A stretch of 64,000 nucleotides of DNA from UBA3537 sp038138145 (GTDB taxonomy: Bacteria > Bacteroidota > Bacteroidia > Flavobacteriales > Flavobacteriaceae), in NCBI GenBank assembly GCA_038138145.1, contig JAYQDD010000003.1:62001-126000 (forward strand), in the 5' to 3' direction. The translations under genes were made by a program, and so were the position numbers. The notes under the pieces are model-generated. The model did not search any database, was not told the origin of the DNA, and saw only the letters and a program-made list of their open reading frames with translations. Numbering within the stretch: the first letter of the stretch is position 1; each line of letters starts with the position of its first letter. Shown here in pieces: positions 45,340 to 52,559 of this stretch.

Positions 45340-46503
45340 ATGCCATTTTATCACAAACTTGGAAAAATTCCTCCTAAGAGGCATACTCAATTTAAAAACC
45401 CCAAGGGAGGGTTCTATTACGAACAATTATTTGGGACCATAGGATTTGATGGGATGTCCACCAATTCATATCATGAGCAACGCCCAACTCAAGTAAAGTT
45501 TATTGAGAAACAATACAGCGTAGCGCCAAAAATAGCAAAGCCAAACAACATTCAATCCTACCGATTACGTGGATTTGAAATCGCTCCAAAAAACGACTAC
45601 TTAGAAAGCCGAACTATTGTGCTTACTAATTCAGATTGTAACATCATTTTGGCTGCGCCAAAAGCATCACTCACCGAATATTTTTATAAAAACACTGATG
45701 CCGATGAGCTTATTTTTGTTCATAAAGGGTCTGGAAAACTGCGCACCATGTTCGGAAATTTGACCTTCAAATATGGAGATTATCTATTGGTTCCAAGAGG
45801 GATTATATATCAAATACAATTTGATACAGAAGACAATAGGCTTTTTATTGTGGAATCTTACAGCCCAATATATACCCCAAAACGCTACCGCAATTGGTTT
45901 GGTCAACTGTTGGAACATGCTCCATTTTGTGAGCGTGATATTCGTCGCCCAGAAGAACTCGAAACCTATAATGAACGAGGAGATTTCAAAATTAAATTGA
46001 AAAAACAAAATGAAATGATAGAAATGGTCTATGCATCTCACCCTTTTGATGTGGTGGGCTACGACGGCTACAACTATCCCTATGCGTTTTCAATCCACGA
46101 TTTTGAGCCCATTACGGGAAGAATACATCAGCCACCACCTGTACACCAAACTTTTGAAACCAATGCTTTTGTGGTCTGTAGTTTTGTACCTCGACTTTAT
46201 GACTACCACCCAGATTCAATTCCGGCGCCATACAACCACAGCAACATCGACAGTGATGAGGTACTCTATTATGTCGATGGGGATTTTATGAGTCGAAATG
46301 ACGTTGAGGCAGGGCATATATCTTTGCATCCTGCAGGGATACCCCATGGGCCACACCCAGGCGCAATGGAACGCAGTATTGGTCAAAAAGACACTCAAGA
46401 GTTGGCCGTGATGGTCGATACATTTAAACCGCTTCAAGTTACCGAAGAAGCCCTAAAAATCGTTGACGATGATTACTATAAATCATGGTTAGAAGAAGAA
46501 TAA
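45340..46503 (+). CDS. hmgA: Homogentisate 1,2-dioxygenase
   Basis: 387-residue non-haem iron enzyme opening the ring of homogentisate to maleylacetoacetate, central to tyrosine/phenylalanine breakdown. Cupin-like halves; the iron-binding region includes 'DSDEVLYYVDGDFMSR' (Glu ligand) and 'HPAGIPHGPHPGAME' (His ligands). N-terminal 'MPFYHKLGKIPPKRHTQF' is typical of the bacterial family. Somewhat shorter than human HGD (445). The hpd gene follows after 16 bases, so the two sequential steps are in one operon, in reverse pathway order. The fumarylacetoacetase gene is not in the window. Confidence 0.95.
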   Translation: MPFYHKLGKIPPKRHTQFKNPKGGFYYEQLFGTIGFDGMSTNSYHEQRPTQVKFIEKQYSVAPKIAKPNNIQSYRLRGFEIAPKNDYLESRTIVLTNSDCNIILAAPKASLTEYFYKNTDADELIFVHKGSGKLRTMFGNLTFKYGDYLLVPRGIIYQIQFDTEDNRLFIVESYSPIYTPKRYRNWFGQLLEHAPFCERDIRRPEELETYNERGDFKIKLKKQNEMIEMVYASHPFDVVGYDGYNYPYAFSIHDFEPITGRIHQPPPVHQTFETNAFVVCSFVPRLYDYHPDSIPAPYNHSNIDSDEVLYYVDGDFMSRNDVEAGHISLHPAGIPHGPHPGAMERSIGQKDTQELAVMVDTFKPLQVTEEALKIVDDDYYKSWLEEE

Positions 46504-46519
46504 ACCTGAAATTTTAGTT

Positions 46520-47680
46520 ATGAAAAAACCATTAAAATCTGTAGACTACGGTCTCGAAAAAATATTTGACGGCGCCCAAGACTTTTTACCCCTTTTAGGA
46601 ACCGACTATGTCGAGTTTTATGTGGGGAATGCCAAACAAGCCGCTCACTATTACAAAACCGCTTTTGGCTTCCAATCGCTTGCCTACAAGGGTTTGGAAA
46701 CAGGATCCAAAGATGAGGTCAGTTATGTCCTTCAACAAGGTAAAATACGGCTTGTACTCACTACGCCACTTAACAGCAAATCGCCAATAAATGACCATTT
46801 AAGAAAGCATGGTGATGGGGTTAAAGTCATTGCTTTATGGGTAGATGATGCGCACAAAGCCTATGAAGAAACCACCAAGCGCGGTGCAAAATCCTATTTT
46901 GAACCAAGGGTCCATCGTGATGATTTTGGTGAAATTATTACTTCAGGGATATATACTTATGGCGAAACGGTTCATGTCTTTGTAGAGCGCAAAAATTATA
47001 ATGGCGTATTTTTCCCAGGGTATGTTGCTTGGAAGTCGGATTATAATCCACCCAATGCGGGGTTGAAATTTATAGACCACATGGTTGGCAATGTCGGCTG
47101 GGGAGAAATGGATACATGGGTAAAATGGTATGAAGAAGTGATGGGTTTTGTCAACTTTTTATCTTTTGATGATAAGCAAATCCATACAGAATATTCTGCG
47201 CTCATGAGTAAAGTAATGAGCAATGGTAATGGGCGAATTAAATTCCCAATAAATGAACCTGCCAAAGCAGCTAAACGTTCTCAAATTGAAGAATATCTCG
47301 ATTTTTATGAAGATTGTGGTGTACAACATTTGGCTGTTGCAACGTACGATATTATTTCGACAGTCAAACAACTGCGTACCAATGGCGTTGAGTTTTTGCC
47401 GCCACCTCCACAGGCCTATTATGATGCCATTCCACAGCGACTGGGCGACCACATGAACCTCATGAAAGAAGATATTTCAAAACTTCAAGAGTTATCCATT
47501 TTGGTTGATGCCGACGAGGAAGGCTATTTATTGCAAATTTTTACAAAACCTGTAGAAGATCGTCCAACCTTATTTTTTGAAATCATTCAGCGGATGGGTG
47601 CCAAAGGTTTTGGAGCAGGAAATTTTAAAGCATTATTTGAATCTATTGAACGCGAACAAGCCAACCGAGGTACACTCTAA
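46520..47680 (+). CDS. hpd: 4-hydroxyphenylpyruvate dioxygenase
   Basis: 386-residue Fe(II) enzyme converting 4-hydroxyphenylpyruvate to homogentisate, the substrate of the preceding gene product. Two vicinal-oxygen-chelate repeats. The iron triad is visible at His187 ('FIDHMVGN'), His270 ('GVQHLAVA') and Glu354 ('LFFEIIQR'). The C-terminal gate helix 'GFGAGNFKALFESIEREQ' is complete. No GC-rich terminator was seen before the next gene's promoter element at 47713. Confidence 0.96.
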   Translation: MKKPLKSVDYGLEKIFDGAQDFLPLLGTDYVEFYVGNAKQAAHYYKTAFGFQSLAYKGLETGSKDEVSYVLQQGKIRLVLTTPLNSKSPINDHLRKHGDGVKVIALWVDDAHKAYEETTKRGAKSYFEPRVHRDDFGEIITSGIYTYGETVHVFVERKNYNGVFFPGYVAWKSDYNPPNAGLKFIDHMVGNVGWGEMDTWVKWYEEVMGFVNFLSFDDKQIHTEYSALMSKVMSNGNGRIKFPINEPAKAAKRSQIEEYLDFYEDCGVQHLAVATYDIISTVKQLRTNGVEFLPPPPQAYYDAIPQRLGDHMNLMKEDISKLQELSILVDADEEGYLLQIFTKPVEDRPTLFFEIIQRMGAKGFGAGNFKALFESIEREQANRGTL

Positions 47681-47712
47681 TAATTCATAAAATATTGATT
47701 TTTAATTGTTTT

Positions 47713-47720
47713 TAGTTTTG
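47713..47720 (+). promoter_or_regulatory. -7 element (TAnnTTTG) for the DUF3108-kynA-M23 operon
   Basis: TAGTTTTG matches exactly, 46 bases before the DUF3108 ATG. An imperfect dyad (TGCAAATTTGCA at 47731-47742) follows, possibly an operator. Confidence 0.45.
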
Positions 47721-47766
47721 GAATAATAATTGCAAATTTGCATGTACATCAACAAATGATGTCAAA

Positions 47767-48543
47767 ATGAAAACAGTTTTAGTTTACCTCTTACTTTTTG
47801 TTAGTTTGTGCACTGCATCAGCCCAAGCGGATTCTTCTTTTCAAGCAGGCGAGTGGCTAAAATTTAAACTTAGCTACAGTGGTTGGGTAAAAGCGGGGTA
47901 TGCTACCTTAAAAGTTAAGGATGCTAAGTACAAAGATCAATCTGTGTATCATGTTGTGGGTAAAGGGTGGACAACAGGTGCCATCAAATGGTTTTTCAAA
48001 GTGAAAGATCGCTACGAAAGCTATTTTGACAAAACCAATGGAAAACCATACAAATTTGTAAGAAATATTTATGAAGGGGGGTACACCAAAAATAGAATAG
48101 TAGAGTTTGATTATGAAAACAATTTAGCACATATAAACGATCTTAAAAAAGGCACAAAAACTACAGAGTCTATAAAACCTGACGTTCAAGATATGCTTTC
48201 GTCGTATTATTACTTGAGAGACCATTACGATACTGAAACGATTCAGGTAGGTGAAGTCGTAGCGTTGAATATTTTTTTTGATAATGAAAACTTTGAGTTT
48301 AAACTAAAATTTTTAGGACGAGAAACTATAAAAACAAATTTTGGTAAAGTGAAGTGCTTAAAATTTCGCCCCTACGTTATGGCAGGTCGTGTATTTCATG
48401 AAGAAGAAAGCGTAACACTTTGGGTCAGTGCAGATAAAAATAAAATACCTCTAAAAATTCAAGCCGACCTTCGCGTGGGTTCTTTACGATCTGATTTGGA
48501 GGCATTCAAGGGCTTAAAACACCCCTTTGAAATACAATTATAA
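47767..48543 (+). CDS. Secreted DUF3108 protein
   Basis: 258 residues with a signal peptide (hydrophobic 4-17, cleavage after SAQA). The body opens 'FQAGEWLKFKLSYSGWVKAGYATLKV' and continues with long beta strands, the DUF3108 pattern, which resembles periplasmic lipid- or hydrophobic-ligand-binding beta sheets. Function is not established. It is followed 10 bases later by tryptophan dioxygenase, so it is cotranscribed with an unrelated cytoplasmic enzyme. Confidence 0.85.
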   Translation: MKTVLVYLLLFVSLCTASAQADSSFQAGEWLKFKLSYSGWVKAGYATLKVKDAKYKDQSVYHVVGKGWTTGAIKWFFKVKDRYESYFDKTNGKPYKFVRNIYEGGYTKNRIVEFDYENNLAHINDLKKGTKTTESIKPDVQDMLSSYYYLRDHYDTETIQVGEVVALNIFFDNENFEFKLKFLGRETIKTNFGKVKCLKFRPYVMAGRVFHEEESVTLWVSADKNKIPLKIQADLRVGSLRSDLEAFKGLKHPFEIQL

Positions 48544-48553
48544 CCAACGCTTT

Positions 48554-49486
48554 ATGAAAAATAAATCCACAGAACACTTAGTCCAAGCTCTTAATGAAAA
48601 ATATAGTGCCATTAATCAGGACAAAAATGTGTATTTAGAAGGGCTTTTGCACAGCAAAACCATTAATTACTGGGACTATATCCATACCGATGCCCTTTTG
48701 AATTTACAAGTTCAACGTACCAATCTTCCAGACGAAATGGTTTTTATTGGGTACCATCAAATCAATGAACTTATTTTCAAAATGATTCTTTGGGAGCTTC
48801 AACAGGTTGCCAAACCAGAGGTTTTAGAAGTGAACTTTTTTACTGATAAACTCATGCGTGTAAGTAGGTATTTCGATATGTTGACGTCTTCATTTAACAT
48901 TATGCAAGAGGGGATGGATGTAGAACAGTACAACAAATTTAGGCACACGCTAACTCCAGCAAGTGGATTTCAGAGTGCCCAATACCGAAAAATTGAATTT
49001 GCATCAACGGAGCTTATCAATTTGATAGATGCTCGGTTCCGTAAAACGATAGATCGTGACACCCCGTTTGAACATGCTTTTGAGCACCTTTATTGGCAAG
49101 CGGCAGGTAAAGACTATAAAACAGGGAAGAAATCAATCTTACTTACAAATTTTGAAGATCGTTACAAAGAGGAGTTTATCACCTTTATGAAAATATATAA
49201 CACCAAAAACCTCTGGTCGCGCTACAAAGAATTATCTAAAGAAAATCAAAAGGACAAAGCCCTTATAAAAGCGATGCGTCACTACGATTATACCGTTAAT
49301 ATTACATGGGTTATGGCTCATTTTAATGCCGCCAAACACTATATATTAGCCAATTCTGGTGACGGCGAAGCAACGGGGGGAAGCAATTGGCAAAAATATA
49401 TGCATCCAAAATACCAAAAAAGAATATTTTTTCCAGAACTTTGGAGCCCAGAAGAAGTTGAAAATTGGGGACAAAACTTAGACTAG
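48554..49486 (+). CDS. kynA: Tryptophan 2,3-dioxygenase
   Basis: 310-residue haem enzyme, first step of the kynurenine pathway (tryptophan to N-formylkynurenine). The distal haem-pocket motif 'FIGYHQINELIFKMILWEL' and the C-terminal 'WVMAHFNAAKHY...TGGSNW' match the family. ATG 48554 is preferred; an upstream in-frame ATG at 48527 would overlap DUF3108 by 17 bases and add nine residues. The TAG stop shares one base with the GTG start of the M23 gene. Other kyn genes are not in the window. Confidence 0.93.
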   Translation: MKNKSTEHLVQALNEKYSAINQDKNVYLEGLLHSKTINYWDYIHTDALLNLQVQRTNLPDEMVFIGYHQINELIFKMILWELQQVAKPEVLEVNFFTDKLMRVSRYFDMLTSSFNIMQEGMDVEQYNKFRHTLTPASGFQSAQYRKIEFASTELINLIDARFRKTIDRDTPFEHAFEHLYWQAAGKDYKTGKKSILLTNFEDRYKEEFITFMKIYNTKNLWSRYKELSKENQKDKALIKAMRHYDYTVNITWVMAHFNAAKHYILANSGDGEATGGSNWQKYMHPKYQKRIFFPELWSPEEVENWGQNLD

Positions 49487-50730
49487 TGAATTTAAAAAAC
49501 CACCACCATCTAAATCTCATATCAAAACTTATTTTTCTTGTTGTAATGGCATGCACAGTCATGCGTTGTACAACAACAGAAAAAGAAATGACCGAGTTTC
49601 AAGAAGTCAAAGAAGACATGAAGTTTGGGTACAATATGAATAATTTTTTTGTGGTTCAAGACACCATTCAACGGGGGGAAAGCTTCGGAGAAATTCTTTC
49701 GCGTTATAATGTAGATTTTTCTAAGATTTATAAAATTGCAAACCAAGCCAAAGACACCTTCGACATTCGCCAACTACGCGCTGGTAAGCCCTATATGTTG
49801 CTATGCAGCAAGGATGAAATGCGCACACCACAAAGTTTTATTTATCAGCCCAACAAAATTGAATATGTAGTGCTTGAATTTTGCGACTCTATCATCGCCT
49901 ACAAACAGCGAAAGCCCGTAAAAATTGTTGAAAAAGAAGCTTTTGGGGAAATTAAAAGTTCACTATCCGAAACTATGGAAGCACAAGGATTACCCATACA
50001 ATTGATTTATGATATGTCGGATGATATTTACGCTTGGACAATAGACTTTTTTAGACTTCAAGAAGGAGATAATTTCAAAGTTATTTATAAACAACGTTTT
50101 GTGGAAGACTCGATCTATGCAGGTATAGAAAGTATAGATGCGGCCTATTTTGAGCATAAAGGCGAACCTATATATGCTTTTGATTACATTACTCCAGAGT
50201 CCAAAAACAGTACTGATTATTACGACGAAACGGGCAAAAGTTTGCAAAAGGCCTTTTTAAAAAGTCCAGTGAAATTTAGTAGAATATCCTCCAGATATAA
50301 TAAAAATCGCCGTATTGCTTATTATGGCAACAAAGTTCGACCACACAAAGGAACCGATTTTGCGGCACCTGTTGGAACCCCAATTTTGGCCACAGCGAGT
50401 GGAACAGTTGTAGAATCTACACGCCGTGGAGGAAATGGTAAATATGTCAAAATACGGCACAATGCCACCTATTCCACACAATATTTGCATATGAGCAAAC
50501 GCATGGTAAATGTTGGTGATTTTGTAAAACAAGGCGATGTAATTGGTAAGGTTGGTATGACTGGGAATACCAGTGGTCCACATGTTTGTTATCGATTTTG
50601 GAAAAATGGACGACAAGTAGACCCTTTTCGTCAAAAATTACCCGACGCAAAAGCACTGCCAAAACAATATAAAACCGATTATTTAGCATATATTTCGCCG
50701 CTTAAACAACGACTAGACTCGATAAATTAA
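49486..50730 (+). CDS. M23-family peptidase lipoprotein (LytM-like)
   Basis: 414-residue envelope protein. The GTG at 49486 overlaps the kynA stop by one base and gives a lipoprotein signal ending VMRC (lipidated Cys near residue 27). The middle region (~45-270) has a LysM/opacity-like repeat start ('TIQRGESFGEILSRYNV'). The C-terminal LytM domain has His287 and Asp291 in 'HKGTDFA', His335 in 'YLHMS' and His366 in 'GPHVCYRF'. The usual second His of the H-x-H pair is Cys368. It probably cleaves peptidoglycan cross-links or activates amidases. A TTG at 49465 is a possible alternative start. Confidence 0.9.
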   Translation: MNLKNHHHLNLISKLIFLVVMACTVMRCTTTEKEMTEFQEVKEDMKFGYNMNNFFVVQDTIQRGESFGEILSRYNVDFSKIYKIANQAKDTFDIRQLRAGKPYMLLCSKDEMRTPQSFIYQPNKIEYVVLEFCDSIIAYKQRKPVKIVEKEAFGEIKSSLSETMEAQGLPIQLIYDMSDDIYAWTIDFFRLQEGDNFKVIYKQRFVEDSIYAGIESIDAAYFEHKGEPIYAFDYITPESKNSTDYYDETGKSLQKAFLKSPVKFSRISSRYNKNRRIAYYGNKVRPHKGTDFAAPVGTPILATASGTVVESTRRGGNGKYVKIRHNATYSTQYLHMSKRMVNVGDFVKQGDVIGKVGMTGNTSGPHVCYRFWKNGRQVDPFRQKLPDAKALPKQYKTDYLAYISPLKQRLDSIN

Positions 50731-50748
50731 CCATATTTAATAAATATT

Positions 50749-52368
50749 ATGAGCTTAAAATCCATTAACCCCACACAAACTACCGCTTGGGAAAATTTAC
50801 AACATCATTTTGAATCCATTAAGGACGAACATATGGTTTCTTGGTTTAATGAAAATCCAGACCGTACATCCAAAATGAGTGTAAAATGGGAGGATTTTTT
50901 CCTTGATTTTTCTAAAAATAGAATCACTTCTGAAACACTAAAATTATTAAAGGACTTGGCAGAGGAAGTACAATTAGACGATGCGATTTCTAAATATTTT
51001 GGTGGTGAAAAAATCAACAAAACAGAAGGACGAGCAGTATTGCACACCGCACTGCGTGCGCCAGAAAATGCAGAGGTTTTTTATGAGGGAAACAATGTTA
51101 TTCCAGAAATTTACGAAGTAAAAGAAAAAATAAAGCAATTCTCACAGGAAGTTATTGAAGGGGATAGAAAAGGGTTTACCAACAAGGCCTTTACAGACAT
51201 TGTAAACATTGGGATTGGAGGTTCTGACCTTGGCCCAGCGATGGTTGTTGATGCTTTATCGTATTACAAAAACCACCTAAACGTACACTTTGTAAGTAAT
51301 GTAGATGGCGACCATGTGCATGAAGTGCTCAAAAAATTAGACCCAGAAACTACTCTTTTCGTTATCGTTTCAAAAACATTTACGACACAAGAAACGTTAT
51401 CAAATGCTACAACCATCAAGCAATGGTTTTTGCAACATGCAACCCAAGACGATATTGCGAAACAATTTGTAGCCGTTTCTACCAATATCGAAAACGTAAA
51501 AGCATTTGGTATTGATCCTCAAAATATATTCCCTATGTGGGATTGGGTAGGCGGTCGCTTTTCATTGTGGAGTGCAGTTGGACTAAGTATAAGTTTGGCA
51601 GTAGGATTTGATCAGTTTGATGCTATGCTCAAGGGCGCACATAAAATGGATGTTCATTTTAAAGAAGAAAAATTTGAACAAAATATTCCAATGCTATTAG
51701 CTTTTTTGAGTATTTGGTACAACAACTTTTTTAAAGCTGAAAGTGAAGCAATTATCCCCTACACACAATATTTAAATCAATTTGCGACCTATTTGCAACA
51801 AGCCATTATGGAAAGTAATGGTAAAAGTATCGATAGAGCTGGTGACAAAGTGAGTTACCAAACAGGAAATCTTATATGGGGCGAACCAGGGACCAATTCC
51901 CAGCATGCATTTTTCCAATTGATACATCAAGGCACAAAACTGATTCCTGCTGATTTTATTGGTTTTGCAAAAGCGTTACACGGTAATCAAGATCATCAAG
52001 ACAAATTGATGTCTAACTTTTTTGCACAAACTGAAGCATTACTCACCGGAAAAACAAAAGCCGAAGTTCTTGCCGAAGACACAGATGAAGCCATTGTTCC
52101 ATACAAGGTTTTCGATGGGAATAAACCAACAAATACAATTTTTATCAATCAACTTACCCCAGAAAGTTTGGGTAAACTAATTGCTATGTACGAGCACAAA
52201 ATTTTTGTTCAAGGTGTCGTTTGGAATGTATTTAGCTACGATCAATTTGGTGTAGAGTTGGGTAAACAATTGGCAGGGAAGATTCTCAAAGAATTCTCTG
52301 ATGACAGCGTGGCGCAACACGACTCGTCTACAGCGAACCTTATCGCTTTGTATAAGTCTAAACGATAA
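50749..52368 (+). CDS. pgi: Glucose-6-phosphate isomerase
   Basis: 539-residue enzyme interconverting glucose-6-phosphate and fructose-6-phosphate. Motifs: 'GIGGSDLGPAMV' (phosphate binding), 'DWVGGRFSLWSAVGLS' (first PGI signature), catalytic Glu in 'SNGKSID' to 'GEPGTNSQHAFFQLIHQG', and Lys in the C-terminal 'FGVELGKQLA'. Length is normal. It follows the M23 gene by 18 bases and could be cotranscribed. It is terminated by the hairpin at 52389. Confidence 0.96.
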   Translation: MSLKSINPTQTTAWENLQHHFESIKDEHMVSWFNENPDRTSKMSVKWEDFFLDFSKNRITSETLKLLKDLAEEVQLDDAISKYFGGEKINKTEGRAVLHTALRAPENAEVFYEGNNVIPEIYEVKEKIKQFSQEVIEGDRKGFTNKAFTDIVNIGIGGSDLGPAMVVDALSYYKNHLNVHFVSNVDGDHVHEVLKKLDPETTLFVIVSKTFTTQETLSNATTIKQWFLQHATQDDIAKQFVAVSTNIENVKAFGIDPQNIFPMWDWVGGRFSLWSAVGLSISLAVGFDQFDAMLKGAHKMDVHFKEEKFEQNIPMLLAFLSIWYNNFFKAESEAIIPYTQYLNQFATYLQQAIMESNGKSIDRAGDKVSYQTGNLIWGEPGTNSQHAFFQLIHQGTKLIPADFIGFAKALHGNQDHQDKLMSNFFAQTEALLTGKTKAEVLAEDTDEAIVPYKVFDGNKPTNTIFINQLTPESLGKLIAMYEHKIFVQGVVWNVFSYDQFGVELGKQLAGKILKEFSDDSVAQHDSSTANLIALYKSKR

Positions 52369-52388
52369 CTCTATAATTCTTTTGAAAA

Positions 52389-52422
52389 CAAAAGCCTTAC
52401 GATTAAAAAGTTATGGCTTTTT
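52389..52422 (+). terminator. Terminator after pgi
   Basis: AAAAGCC...GGCTTTT stem extended by TTAC/GTTA-type pairs around an A-rich loop, followed by TTT, 20 bases after the pgi stop. Confidence 0.75.
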
Positions 52423-52429
52423 TAAATAA

Positions 52430-52491
52430 TTGTTAATTATTAACAAACCCTTTGCAGTATTGTTAATAAATCATCAAATATAATAGGGTTT
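52430..52491. repeat. Nested inverted repeats upstream of a TonB receptor gene
   Basis: TTGTTAAT-T-ATTAACAA is a perfect 8+1+8 palindrome at 52430-52446. TTGTTAAT recurs at 52460-52467, exactly 30 bases from the first copy. AAACCCT (52445-52451) pairs with AGGGTTT (52485-52491). The block ends 25 bases before the promoter element at 52517 and could be a repressor or activator site. It fills most of the 191-base gap between pgi and the receptor. Confidence 0.5.
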
Positions 52492-52516
52492 AATTCTTAA
52501 TATCGTAAAATATTGT

Positions 52517-52524
52517 TATTTTTG
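52517..52524 (+). promoter_or_regulatory. -7 element (TAnnTTTG) for the TonB receptor
   Basis: TATTTTTG matches exactly, 35 bases before the ATG. The leader is A-rich (eight A residues just before ATG). Confidence 0.55.
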
Positions 52525-52559
52525 TTTATCATCAACAAATATATTATTAAACAAAAAAA

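Noticed and set aside
52551..52559. A-run before the first TonB receptor as a phase-variation tract
   Set aside because: It is outside the coding frame, only about eight bases long, and A-rich leaders are normal before flavobacterial start codons.
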